Positions 1-8,562 of a stretch of 64,000 bases of DNA are shown piece after piece (the stretch's first letter is position 1; each line of letters opens with the position of its first letter). The notes below the pieces were generated by a model that worked only from the letters and a program-made list of their open reading frames with translations, did no database searches and was not told where the DNA came from. The position numbers were made by a program, and so were the translations under genes. Source of the stretch: Nannocystis sp. RBIL2 (GTDB lineage: Bacteria; Myxococcota_A; Polyangia; Nannocystales; Nannocystaceae); assembly GCF_026626745.1 (NCBI RefSeq), contig NZ_JAPNJW010000002.1, positions 3,992,151-4,056,150 of the forward strand, given 5' to 3'.

Positions 1-948
1 AGCCACGAGGACTACGCCGTCCGCGTAGTTGTTCTTGAGCGCCAGAAGTTCCTGTACCCACTCCGCGGGGGTCCCGGGACTAAAGCTTTCGTCCATCGAT
101 GACACCAGGACGATTACGAGCATCGCATCGTCGCGCAAGAAGCCTGCGTTACACCCCCCCTCGGCGATCATCTCGGGCTTGAGCGCGGTTATTGGGGTGA
201 TCGCCGGACGATTGAAATTCCCCATGTCGCTCCGACCGACCCGTAGTAAGCAGTCGAGCGCCTCAGAGAATTGAGGGTCCTGACTGCGCACATAGCGCCG
301 CCCCTCGGTAGTCGGGCACATCTTGTTGATGGCCCCCACCCCCCGTGGGTAAACGGAGCCTGCTCCATGCGCATTATCACACTCATCTTCGCTGGCCGCA
401 CAGGCTAGCTCGGGGATGATGTCGCAGGGCGGATTAGGGACCCCAGTCATCCCCTTGCATTCGCTGTAACACAGTTCATCGGCTGCATTGTAGAATTGGT
501 CCGTCGTGCTCGTGACCATGACCTGCAGGTCGTAGTTCTGCGCCTCGGTCGTGAGAGCGTTGACGAGCCCGAGTAATCTGGCAGCCTCGTGCTCCGCGAG
601 CGTGCGGCCTTCATCCTGCTGGCTCTCCAGCGGACCCCCGATATGGTTGAGCGCGAGGAGAACATCAATCTTCTCGCACCCCTCGGGCACCGGCTCGAGC
701 GTGTCGAAGTTTGGCATGTCCGGCGGCGGGGCGACGGTCGTGTCCGAGCCGGTCGAGGAGGAGGTCGAGGTCGACGACGTGCCCGAGTTCGAGCTCTCCT
801 CGCCGGGCCCGCTGGACGAGCTGCTCGATGAGGGCGCCGAGGGGTTGGTCGTGATACTCGTCCCCCACCCCGAAGACTGCCCGTTCGGCGAGTTCTCGCA
901 GGCGGCTAGCCCCAAAAGCACGAGGGCGTGGGTCAACGGACGTCGCAC
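1..948 (-). CDS. Lipoprotein, secreted, C-terminal part missing at window edge
   Basis: The gene starts at a GTG (948) and runs open for 316 codons off the left edge, so the C-terminus is not seen. The N-terminus (VRRPLTHALVLLGLAAC) is a lipoprotein signal with lipobox LAAC. It is followed by a Ser/Thr/Pro-rich linker of about 50 residues, then a globular domain with several Cys residues (CYSEC, CDII, CAAS). The readable part has the style of myxobacterial surface lipoproteins with a von Willebrand factor A-like fold (alternating strands such as IDVLLALN, LQVMVTSTT, AMLVIVLVSSMDES), but no complete MIDAS motif is convincing: where DxSxS would be expected the sequence has LALNHIGG. Surface lipoprotein is well supported. 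VWA-like is a guess from style. It is followed on the same strand, upstream, by another lipoprotein gene 88 bp away. Confidence 0.6.
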   Translation of the reverse strand, partial: MRRPLTHALVLLGLAACENSPNGQSSGWGTSITTNPSAPSSSSSSSGPGEESSNSGTSSTSTSSSTGSDTTVAPPPDMPNFDTLEPVPEGCEKIDVLLALNHIGGPLESQQDEGRTLAEHEAARLLGLVNALTTEAQNYDLQVMVTSTTDQFYNAADELCYSECKGMTGVPNPPCDIIPELACAASEDECDNAHGAGSVYPRGVGAINKMCPTTEGRRYVRSQDPQFSEALDCLLRVGRSDMGNFNRPAITPITALKPEMIAEGGCNAGFLRDDAMLVIVLVSSMDESFSPGTPAEWVQELLALKNNYADGVVLVA

Positions 949-1036
949 GGTAGGGAGAGTATCGCGTTTCACGCGCAGGATCCAGATGCAGACTGTCCCG
1001 GAAGAGGGCGCGCGCCCACCGCGCATCGCCTCCATT

Positions 1037-2290
1037 TTATCCAGGTTCGGGATCGTACCAGGACTGTTGCACACAGACGATACGGCGCTCGCTGGAACAG
1101 ATAGTATGGGCAATTAGCATGAAGTCGCCCTCCATGTAGTAGCCAAGACGGAACCAGCCGACGAACGACAATCCCCCGATCTCTTGTTTTGATTCTGAAG
1201 TCCAGTCCGCACACATCCGCCCCTCTGGACTGGGCCAGGGCAGATCGGGGTTCCAATCCGGGGTGGGAAAGATCCCCGTCCACATGCTTGCGTCGAGATC
1301 TTCCAGCACTTCCCCCATCTCCGTGACATTGATAGGGGCGAGAAACTTCCCGTACAGCAAGTGCTCAAAGTCGTGGGCGACCTTGACAATGTCGGGCCGG
1401 ATGTAGCGACCTGGGGAGTGAAAGAAGGTTTCTTTAGGCCCGGAAGTGGATGTCCAAAGCCACGCCTTGTATGTTCCGCCGAGCCCGCCTTTCGCGGCCA
1501 AGCTCTGGCACTTCAGATCTGCGCCCGCGACCCCTCCCAGATTTCCACTGTACTTCTCGCTCGAGATGAAGACGAGCATCGAAGGGGCGGTGCAGTTGGG
1601 ATAGCACGCGTCGCCGTAGATGTCGTTTCCATCGTCGCACTCCTCCCCTGCAGCCTTGTTCCGGTACCCATCTCCGCACTCGACGGGAGTACAGTCGCCG
1701 TCACACGTCGGCGTGCTCCCGACCTCGTCGCATGCTTCGACGCCCTCGCGCACAAGACCGTCGCCGCACTCTGCACGCTCACAGGAGGTCAGGCAGTCGT
1801 CGGCATCGTCCGCGTTGCCGTCATCGCACTCTTCGTGCCCGGCCCAAACTTCGGCATCACCGCACGTGGCGCTCAGGCAGGTCAGCACGCATCCATCCGA
1901 TGAATCGGAGTTGCCGTCGTCGCACTCCTCCACGCCGAGCCACACGACCCCATCTCCGCAGGTGGCGACGAGGCAGTTGGAGAGGCAAGCGTCGGAGTCG
2001 TCAACGTTTTGGTCGTCGCACTCCTCGCCCGGCTCGACGACGCCGTTCCCACACTCGGCGGGTGTCGGCGAGGACTCCGACTCACCCGGCGCGTAGGACG
2101 TCGAGGTCGGTGCGTCGCCATCCGTCGTCGGCGTCTCGTCCGGAGGCCCGGACGTCGTGGAATCATCGGACGTGGCCGGCGGCTGCGCTCCTGTATCGAC
2201 GGCCGGAGCGTCTTGCCCACAGGCCATGACCACGGCGAGCGCCAAGGGGGGAAGTACAGGTTGGGAGATGCTGCTGATGGGAATGGGCAT
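1037..2290 (-). CDS. Cys-rich DUF4215-repeat lipoprotein
   Basis: Predicted outer-surface lipoprotein of about 417 residues. I chose the ATG at 2290 because it places the signal peptide ([20 protein letters not shown]) right before the lipobox cysteine (VMAC); an in-frame start at 2389 would add 33 residues ahead of it. After a low-complexity Thr/Ser/Pro linker there are four to five copies of a Cys repeat of the form [24 protein letters not shown], the DUF4215 myxobacterial Cys-rich repeat. The C-terminal 180 residues begin [15 protein letters not shown] and contain ADLKCQSLA and several Trp, resembling the DUF1554/C-type-lectin-like domain often joined to such repeats. Its substrate is unknown. 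Fold assignment for the repeats is firm, for the C-terminal domain moderate. Confidence 0.82.
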   Translation of the reverse strand: MPIPISSISQPVLPPLALAVVMACGQDAPAVDTGAQPPATSDDSTTSGPPDETPTTDGDAPTSTSYAPGESESSPTPAECGNGVVEPGEECDDQNVDDSDACLSNCLVATCGDGVVWLGVEECDDGNSDSSDGCVLTCLSATCGDAEVWAGHEECDDGNADDADDCLTSCERAECGDGLVREGVEACDEVGSTPTCDGDCTPVECGDGYRNKAAGEECDDGNDIYGDACYPNCTAPSMLVFISSEKYSGNLGGVAGADLKCQSLAAKGGLGGTYKAWLWTSTSGPKETFFHSPGRYIRPDIVKVAHDFEHLLYGKFLAPINVTEMGEVLEDLDASMWTGIFPTPDWNPDLPWPSPEGRMCADWTSESKQEIGGLSFVGWFRLGYYMEGDFMLIAHTICSSERRIVCVQQSWYDPEPG

Positions 2291-2565
2291 ACCTATCCCT
2301 AACGTGTGATCAAGCACGAATACTGAGAACGGCCGCTTCGGACCGCCGCAGGAGCGAACGTTGGTGCCGAACATATGGCTGCGAGCCATTGCCCGTCAAA
2401 TTGAGATTTCTGTAACGGAGAATACGAAACCCCTTGGGAACTTGAGATGGATGTGTTCCGGCTTACGCGAGTCTCACATGCTGCTCGCGGCCCAGCGCAC
2501 CATCGCCTTGCGCATCTCTTCGCGGGCGCTCCGTCCGGTCGTCGACGCGCGGGACAATGCCTGGC

Positions 2566-4176
2566 CTACGGTCCCCGAAATTTGAAAACGTAACGGACTA
2601 TCGTTGCGGTCGGCCCAGCGGAGTAGCGGCGGGCACTGATCGCTGTGGTCACGCACCTGCTCAGGCCTGGGCGGCTATCCTTCGGCAGCATGACACGCAC
2701 AGCCTCGCCGGCACTGCTGAGTTGCACCCGGACGGAAAGCTCCGCGGTGAGGTTATCGCCGTGCCGCGCAAAACACACGCCAACGGCATCTCGCACAGCG
2801 GCCAGCTCGCGGCGGATCGCCCGCTCGCGCAGGCCAGGGCTCCGCGGCGTGGATTCCGGAGGTTGATGCGTCACCGCGGCACCTCGCGCCGGCTCTTGCT
2901 CCTCTTCGAGCTGCCGTGCGAGGGCCTGGACTGTATTCTCCAACCGCTCAAGGCGGTCGCTCACCCCTGCTGGAGGAGCCGGGGCGAGCGCCGAGCCGGC
3001 CTGCTCTCGAAGCGAGAGTGGCTCGGGCGAGGCCAAGGTCTCGGCGCCTGCCTCGCCCGGCCGAGGCACGGCGCCCGCGTCCGCCTGGTCGCTGGTCAGC
3101 AGGCGCGGCGCATCCGTGAGGGCCAGGATGCCGACCGCCAAAAGCGGTACCATCCCGAACGCGCGGGCTCGCCGACCACCGACCGACCCCATTCCGGCTG
3201 CGGACGAGACCGTCACGGGTTGGCCGTTGGGATACGTCGAATCCGGCGAGGTCTTTGGAAGGCACCTACGGACCGCCTCGGCCAGCTCGAGGGCGCTCGC
3301 ATATCGCTTTGCCGGGTCCCGATGCAGAGCGCGTAGCACGAGTTCGTCGACCATGGACGACAGCCTCGGACCCACGTGCCCGCTGGGCGGCAGGAGCGGC
3401 ACGAATTCCAGGCGATACGCGATGTCTTCCCAGTTCTGTCCCGTGACATGCGGCTTGTTGGTGAGGAGACGATAGAGCGTCGCGCCGAGCGAGTAGATGT
3501 CCGACGCGACGGACGGGCGAGCTCCGTCGATGAGAAGCTCGGGTGCGAGGAAAGCCGGCGTCCCGACGACCATGCCCTCGCTGGTCTGTTCGTCGGCGAC
3601 ACGTAGATCCTTGGCCACGCCGAAGTCGATCAACTTCACGAGCTCGGCGCCGTCCTCCTTGACCAGGAAGCAGTTGGACGGCTTGATGTCGCGGTGCAAG
3701 ATCCCGCGCGCATGTGCGGCCGCCAGCGCGTCGCACAACTGAAGCACGATCGCGGCGGCCCGCGTCCACGGCATCGGCCCCTCGCGCTGGAGGAGCTGCG
3801 CGAGATCGTGACCGCGCAGGTACTCCATCACCATGTAGCTCTCACCCTCGGGCGTCTGACCGTAATCGAGCACGCGCGGGATGTGCCGATTCCGCCCGAC
3901 GATCTCGAACATCGCCTGCGCCTCGCGCAGGAACCGACGGCTCGCGCCTGGGATCGATGCTCCGCGGCGATCCAGAAGCTTCACCGCCACAACGGCGCCC
4001 GAGAGATCCTTGTGCTCGGCGCGATAGATCGAACCCATTCCGCCGGCGCCGAGACGTTCGACCAGGCGGTAGTTCCCGGCCAGCATGCCGAGCCGCGGAT
4101 CACCTCGGATGCTCGAGGTCGCCGCAGAGTCGTCTACAGGCGGCGCATCGGCGACAGGTTCGAGCTTGACGAACAT
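2566..4176 (-). CDS. Membrane serine/threonine protein kinase
   Basis: A 536-residue Hanks-type (PknB-like) kinase. The catalytic domain spans roughly residues 36-310: glycine loop GAGGMGSIY (43-51), the ATP-binding Lys in VAVK (66), HRDIKPSN (161-168), DFG (184-186) and GTPAFLAPE (205-213). A short hydrophobic stretch near 341-353 may cross the membrane. The C-terminal 100 residues are preceded by a probable coiled coil (LERLENTVQALARQLEEE) and end in a small domain with two Cys (GVCFARHG, SRCVTT) that resembles the AgmX/PglI C-terminal domain of myxobacterial proteins. All key catalytic residues are present, so it should be active. It lies 86 bp from the sigma-like gene on the same strand and could be in one operon with it. 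Confidence 0.92.
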   Translation of the reverse strand: MFVKLEPVADAPPVDDSAATSSIRGDPRLGMLAGNYRLVERLGAGGMGSIYRAEHKDLSGAVVAVKLLDRRGASIPGASRRFLREAQAMFEIVGRNRHIPRVLDYGQTPEGESYMVMEYLRGHDLAQLLQREGPMPWTRAAAIVLQLCDALAAAHARGILHRDIKPSNCFLVKEDGAELVKLIDFGVAKDLRVADEQTSEGMVVGTPAFLAPELLIDGARPSVASDIYSLGATLYRLLTNKPHVTGQNWEDIAYRLEFVPLLPPSGHVGPRLSSMVDELVLRALHRDPAKRYASALELAEAVRRCLPKTSPDSTYPNGQPVTVSSAAGMGSVGGRRARAFGMVPLLAVGILALTDAPRLLTSDQADAGAVPRPGEAGAETLASPEPLSLREQAGSALAPAPPAGVSDRLERLENTVQALARQLEEEQEPARGAAVTHQPPESTPRSPGLRERAIRRELAAVRDAVGVCFARHGDNLTAELSVRVQLSSAGEAVRVMLPKDSRPGLSRCVTTAISARRYSAGPTATIVRYVFKFRGP

Positions 4177-4262
4177 CGGACAATCTCATCCAAGCAAGAG
4201 AGCGTCTGTTGTGGAGGTTCGGAGATTCGGAGCAACACGCATTGGAGCGAGCCCCGCGCCGG

Positions 4263-4988
4263 TTAGACCGGCTTCCTGGGCGCTGGTTGACGGAGCAGTG
4301 CGAGGAGAGGTTCGGCCTCTTCGTCGGTGAGCGTGTACTTCGGCAGCGTGCGATAGAGCCGCTCGAGCTCGCCCGTGCAGGTCGGAGCAGGGTCGGTCGC
4401 AGGCTCCACGTCGGTCTCCCGGAGCGAGCCTTCGGCCAGCGCGAGGCCGAGCCGGCCCCGACAGTTACACGGGTTGCCGGGGTCGAAGTGCTCGCAGTGG
4501 GGTCCGAGCCTGCGCTCGAGCGGCAGCCGAGCCCGGGCGCGCAACGTGGCGAGGTTGCCGGAGTTGGTGCGGAGGATCTGGGAGACCGTCTCATCGGGCA
4601 GACCCAGGACGTGCCGCAGGACGAACGCGCAGCGCGGGGTCTCGGCGATCGAGCGGAGGACCGCGGTGAAGCAGACCCGACGCAGGGCACCCGCAAGAGC
4701 GGCAGTCCGGGCCGGGTCATCCTCGAGGTCCGGAGGCAGGTTTCGCGTCTCCTCGCCGCTCCACACCGCAGGGAGCGTCTCCTCGACCGGACGCGCGCGT
4801 GTACCTCGCCGTGCGATGGTGTCGCGCACGAGCCGAAGCAGCACTTCGCGTGTGACCTGCTCGGCGTTGACCGGGATGCTGTCGACCGCGAACCTCACGA
4901 CGTCGAGCGCGTCGGTGCGGTTGCCGAGGACATAGACGGCGAAGGTGAGCGCCTGGTCGAGGGCGGCGCGGAGTTCAGTGGAGTTCAC
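4263..4988 (-). CDS. RNA polymerase sigma-70-like factor
   Basis: A 241-residue protein whose centre (about residues 120-165) has a region-4-like helix-turn-helix: FVLRHVLGLPDETVSQIL followed by RTNSGNLATLRARARL. A small Cys motif follows (HCEHFDPGNPCNC, about 165-180), as seen in some myxobacterial sigma-like proteins. A clear region 2 is not obvious in the first 100 residues, so this may be a diverged sigma factor or a sigma-like regulator. The start codon overlaps the end of the Crp/Fnr gene by 14 bp, which indicates co-transcription and probably translational coupling. A regulator-sigma-kinase order fits a signalling operon. Confidence 0.72.
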   Translation of the reverse strand: MNSTELRAALDQALTFAVYVLGNRTDALDVVRFAVDSIPVNAEQVTREVLLRLVRDTIARRGTRARPVEETLPAVWSGEETRNLPPDLEDDPARTAALAGALRRVCFTAVLRSIAETPRCAFVLRHVLGLPDETVSQILRTNSGNLATLRARARLPLERRLGPHCEHFDPGNPCNCRGRLGLALAEGSLRETDVEPATDPAPTCTGELERLYRTLPKYTLTDEEAEPLLALLRQPAPRKPV

Positions 4989-5688
4989 GGGATTCCTCCT
5001 CGGAGTGAAGGAAGCGAGCGGCAGCGTCGGGGTCGATGATCTGCGCGTGACCGTCGGCGACGATCACACCGGCGTCGGCGAGCCTCTCGATCGCCTCGTA
5101 CATGGCGATCCGCGAGCTACCGACGTAATCCGCGAGCTCGGCCATCGAGAGCGCCGGAGCGATCTGCAGGCGGCCGCAGCGGTGCGGATGACCGGCGGCG
5201 AGCTCGAGCAGGGCGCTGGCAGTGCGCTCGAGGAGCGGCGCGCGGAGACGAAGAACGAGGCGGTCTTCGGCGCTGCGAAGCCTGGCGCCGACGAGGTCAA
5301 GAAGGCGGGTGCGAAGCCGGGCGTCCGCCGCGACGAGCACGGCGAGTGCGGCGAGTGCGGCTCGCGGGAACGCGAGGAGCTTGCAGGGCAACGCCGCTTC
5401 GGCGAATGAGTCTCGGGGCATGTCGGAGAGGACAGACTCCTCGCCGAAACACTCACGAGCGTTGTGGTAGCCCAAGGTGATCGTGCCGCGTGCCGTCGAT
5501 CGGTAACGACGCACCCTGCCGCCGACGACGGCGTAGAGAGTGTCGGCGGCGTCGCCGGGCTCGTAGATGGTGGCGCCCCGCTGGAACTCGAGGCAGGCGG
5601 ACGCGGCAGCGAGCTGGCCCAGGCGGCGGGCCGTGAGACCCTCGAAGAGGGGTTGCTTCCGCAGGTACCAGAGGATCAGGTCGGTCAC
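4975..5688 (-). CDS. Crp/Fnr-family transcription regulator
   Basis: A 237-residue regulator. The N-terminal half is a cyclic-nucleotide-binding-like beta-barrel (LFEGLTARRLGQLAA, then FQRGATIYEPGDAADTLYAV), and the C-terminal half is a winged helix (LSMAELADYVGSSRIAMYEAIERLADAGVI). I place the start at the GTG at 5688, preceded by the purine run GAGGGGGAG; the open frame extends 56 codons further upstream but that part looks non-coding. The R-containing phosphate-binding cassette of true cAMP receptors is not evident, so the ligand is unknown. The gene is divergent from the MerR-like gene at 5924, with an AT-rich control region between them. Confidence 0.85.
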   Translation of the reverse strand: MTDLILWYLRKQPLFEGLTARRLGQLAAASACLEFQRGATIYEPGDAADTLYAVVGGRVRRYRSTARGTITLGYHNARECFGEESVLSDMPRDSFAEAALPCKLLAFPRAALAALAVLVAADARLRTRLLDLVGARLRSAEDRLVLRLRAPLLERTASALLELAAGHPHRCGRLQIAPALSMAELADYVGSSRIAMYEAIERLADAGVIVADGHAQIIDPDAAARFLHSEEESRELH

Positions 5689-5818
5689 AGGCTCCCCCTC
5701 GCAGCCGCTGTGGCGGCGTCGACTCCAGCCAGGGCGCGCACCAGGCGCAGAGCCAGTGAGGCAGGCCATGCCTGGTGATTCGGGCCTCCTCGGGCGGTTT
5801 CGAGCACGTTCTTGAGTC

Positions 5819-5876
5819 GTCCTTGATGACACAAAATAGGAACCATTAAGGACCACAAAAATCTCTCGTCAAGGAC
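5819..5876. promoter_or_regulatory. Possible operator: three copies of an 8-mer in divergent promoter
   Basis: The only AT-rich stretch in the divergent region between the Crp/Fnr gene and the MerR-like gene carries GTCCTTGA at 5819-5826, TTAAGGAC at 5846-5853 and TCAAGGAC at 5869-5876. The first is the exact reverse complement of the third, and the middle copy differs at one base. Such spaced inverted and direct copies suit a binding site for one of the two flanking regulators. This is inference from pattern only. Confidence 0.4.
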
Positions 5877-5923
5877 TTTCTCGCCTTGTTACCCGGCTCC
5901 GCGGGAGGTATCTTCCGCGCGGG

Positions 5924-6304
5924 ATGTTCGAGGACTCTTGGAAGCCGAAGCCGGTCCCGAAGGACTACGTCCTCGTCGAGGAGCTCTCCGAGGTCGCCGG
6001 CGTCGACCGCAAGTCCCTCCTCGAGTGGAGCCGCGCCGGCCTTTTGCCGAAGCCGCAGAGCAGTCGCGGCCGCGGGATCGTCTCGAAGTGGCCGAGGATT
6101 GCGCTCGAGCTGGCCAAGGTCGTCCGCAAGTACCGCGAACAGGGCTTCGGCCTGCTGGAGATCCGTCCCTACCTCATCAAGGCGTTCGGCGAGCGGATCC
6201 TCGACGTGCTACCCGAGCCGACGATCCCGACGCGCAAGCGGGGTCGCAAGACCGCAACATCGTCGGACTCCGAGCCTCCTCAGCGGGAGGACCCGAACGG
6301 CTGA
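5924..6304 (+). CDS. MerR-like small DNA-binding protein
   Basis: A 126-residue protein. Residues 17-75 resemble a MerR-type winged helix: VEELSEVAGVDRKSLLEWSR, then a basic wing (SRGRGIVSKW) and a second helix pair (VRKYREQGFGLLEIRPYL). The tail is basic and disordered (PTRKRGRKTATSSDSEPP). The effector-binding domain of full MerR proteins is missing, so this is a minimal regulator. It is transcribed away from the Crp/Fnr gene. Codon use fits the neighbours. A role in controlling the adjacent operon or the downstream secretion cassette (177 bp away) is possible but unproven. Confidence 0.7.
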   Translation: MFEDSWKPKPVPKDYVLVEELSEVAGVDRKSLLEWSRAGLLPKPQSSRGRGIVSKWPRIALELAKVVRKYREQGFGLLEIRPYLIKAFGERILDVLPEPTIPTRKRGRKTATSSDSEPPQREDPNG

Positions 6305-6481
6305 CAAATTTCAGCATCATTGAGATGGATGTATTCCCGCATACCAAGATTTCGTATTCCTCGTGCCTTCAACCCTCCCTAAGTTCCCCAATAGGCTCGC
6401 CATGGTTCGGCGACATCTCGGTGAGATCGGGCGTTCCCGGCGGGGACCTCGACACCCTGTTCCACGCATGGTGCTCTGGCG

Positions 6482-7522
6482 ATGAGTGAGATCGAGAACT
6501 TCACCCCATTCGCCCACGGCTCGGCGTGTGGGTACGGGCTCGATGATCGCGCCTACATGATCCATTGTCTGGCGGCTCGCTTTCACCTACCCCCGCCCGG
6601 CAGCGCACATCACGGTCCCCTGCTACTCGGCGAACAGCGTGCGCCGTCGATGGCGGACGAGCACTGGGGAGACCCCGCGGTCACGAGCCTCAAGTTCCCT
6701 GGCCAAGGCGTCCTCGCGCGCCCGGGCGCCGAGGCCTACGTCGTCGGCTCGGCGTATGCTCCGCGGGGACGCGAGGTCACAGCTCTACGCGCGAAGGTGC
6801 GAGTCGGGCCATGTGCCAAGGCTGTGCAGATCACTGGAGCACGGACCTGGCAACGCGGCGTGACAGGCTTGCGCCCGAGCGCACCGGAGCCGTTCACGTC
6901 CATGCCGATCCGTTACGAGCGGAGCTTTGGCGGCACGCGCACGAACGCCAAGGGCGAGGTCGTCGCCCAGGAGCCGCGCAATCCGGTCGGGGTCGGGCTC
7001 GCCGCCGATGCCGCGGACGCGGTCGGTCAACCGCTCCCGAACCTCGAGGACGCCGGCGAACCTCTAGCCTCATGGGATCAGCGCGTCGCCCCGGCTGGGT
7101 TCGGCCCGATTCCTGGGAGTTGGCAACCCCGGCTCGGCTTCGCCGGGACCTACGATTCCGAGTGGGTCGCCAAGAGAGCGCCCTTGTGGCCGAAGGACTG
7201 TGACCCGCGGTTCTTCGGAGCGTCGGCCTCCGGACTCTCGGCGCCCGCTCCGTTCCGCGGCGGCGAGGCGGTGCTCCTCGACGGTTTCGCCCCGGAAGGG
7301 CCCTTCGAGTTCACTCTGCCCTCCTTCCGGGTGATCGCCAAACACACGTACACAGACCACCAATCGCGCCATGCTCTCGCATGCGACGGCGTGCTCATCG
7401 ACACCGACGAGCGTGCGATCACCCTGTTCTGGCGCACTGCGGCGCCGCTCGAGCAAGGCCTCCGGCGACTGCTCCGGACCACGATACGACTGCTCGAACC
7501 GTGGGAGGAGCCGGTCGAATGA
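6482..7522 (+). CDS. DUF2169 protein, type VI effector chaperone-like
   Basis: A 346-residue DUF2169-family protein. Family features visible are the repeated beta-rich blocks DEHWGDPAVTSLKFPGQ, the central IRYERSFGGTRTNAKGEVV (about residues 140-160) followed by EPRNPVGVGL, and the later GFGPIPGSWQPRLGFAGTYD and WPKDCDPRFF. DUF2169 proteins are encoded next to PAAR-like tip proteins and are thought to help load type VI secretion effectors. The next genes (4-bp overlaps) encode a ketosynthase-fold protein and a DUF4150 protein with a toxin tail, which fits that role. The rest of a type VI apparatus is not in this window. Confidence 0.85.
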   Translation: MSEIENFTPFAHGSACGYGLDDRAYMIHCLAARFHLPPPGSAHHGPLLLGEQRAPSMADEHWGDPAVTSLKFPGQGVLARPGAEAYVVGSAYAPRGREVTALRAKVRVGPCAKAVQITGARTWQRGVTGLRPSAPEPFTSMPIRYERSFGGTRTNAKGEVVAQEPRNPVGVGLAADAADAVGQPLPNLEDAGEPLASWDQRVAPAGFGPIPGSWQPRLGFAGTYDSEWVAKRAPLWPKDCDPRFFGASASGLSAPAPFRGGEAVLLDGFAPEGPFEFTLPSFRVIAKHTYTDHQSRHALACDGVLIDTDERAITLFWRTAAPLEQGLRRLLRTTIRLLEPWEEPVE

Positions 7523-8562
7523 GCGCGGCATCGATCCTCGGCGTGGGAGCATGCACGCCCATCGGCACCACTGCGGCCTCGTCCGCGGCGGCGTTTCGCG
7601 CCGGCATCGTTCGCTTTCGGGAGATCGATGATTCCGCAGTAGAGTCCGCTCGAGCTTCATATCTGAGCCAGATCCCCTGGGGCCGCTCCTGCGCCGAGCG
7701 CACGCTCGAGCTGACCAGGCGCGCACTCCTCGAGCTGGCGAGATCGTTTCCGCTCGATCCGGTGAGCCGGCTCGCGGCATGGATCGGGATCGCCGAGGCG
7801 GAGCCGGAGGCCGCGGCGGTTGAGCGAGCGCTGGCGGGTCATCTGCACGCGACATTTCCCGGGCTCGTGGGACCTCCGACATTCCTGCGCCACGGCCGCG
7901 GCGCCTTCTTCACCGCGCTCGCGGCGGCCCAGCGAGCTCTGCTTGCGCGCGACTGCGACCTCGCGCTCGTCGGCGCCGCCGACTCTCTTTGCGCGTCCGG
8001 GCCGCTGGAACGCCTTACGCGAGAGCGGCGGCTGCTCGGCCCCGAGCTCGAAGGGGTCATACCGGGCGAGGGGGCAGCTTTCTTGCTGCTCGCGCGGCCG
8101 GGCCTGGTCGCTCGCGCCAGGGGGACCCTGCTCTGTTGCGCGACGGCCCGTGAGCCACGGCATCGCCGCCAGGACGCACCCAACATCGCCGAGGCGCTGA
8201 CGGCAGTGTTCCACGAACTGCGGGCCCACCCGGCGACGCAAGGCCGACGCGCGGACTTGCTGCTCACCTGCGAGACAGGGGAGCCGTTCTGGACGACCGA
8301 GCTGGCGACGGCCTATCTTCGCAACGTCCCGTTGATGCCCGAGCCCTTCACCCGCACGACCGCCGCCGAGGGACTTGGCGACCTCGGCGCAGCCGGCGGT
8401 GCCGTCATGACCGCGCTCGGGCTCTGCTGGCTCGTTCGCCCGCTGCGGCCACCCGCACCGGAGAGCCCGCAGTCGTTGCTCATGGTGTGCGGCTCGTCGG
8501 ACGATGGCCACGCCGGCGCTTGCCTGATCGAAGGCACGACGAAGGAGGAGGCAAGCCGATGA
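7519..8562 (+). CDS. Ketosynthase/thiolase-fold protein without catalytic Cys
   Basis: A 347-residue protein with the shape of a beta-ketoacyl synthase (opening SILGVGACTPIGTTAAS, later LALVGAADSL, VIPGEGAAFLLLARP, and a C-terminal TAAEGLGDLGAAGG). At the position where active enzymes have the nucleophilic Cys (ACAT/S context) it reads FLRHGRGAFFTAL, so it is probably not an enzyme. The ATG at 7519 overlaps the stop of the DUF2169 gene by 4 bp (ATGA); the frame is open further upstream but that overlaps the previous gene. Genes of this kind occur between DUF2169 and DUF4150 in myxobacterial secretion cassettes. The function is unknown; a structural or adaptor role is inferred. Confidence 0.75.
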   Translation: MSAASILGVGACTPIGTTAASSAAAFRAGIVRFREIDDSAVESARASYLSQIPWGRSCAERTLELTRRALLELARSFPLDPVSRLAAWIGIAEAEPEAAAVERALAGHLHATFPGLVGPPTFLRHGRGAFFTALAAAQRALLARDCDLALVGAADSLCASGPLERLTRERRLLGPELEGVIPGEGAAFLLLARPGLVARARGTLLCCATAREPRHRRQDAPNIAEALTAVFHELRAHPATQGRRADLLLTCETGEPFWTTELATAYLRNVPLMPEPFTRTTAAEGLGDLGAAGGAVMTALGLCWLVRPLRPPAPESPQSLLMVCGSSDDGHAGACLIEGTTKEEASR

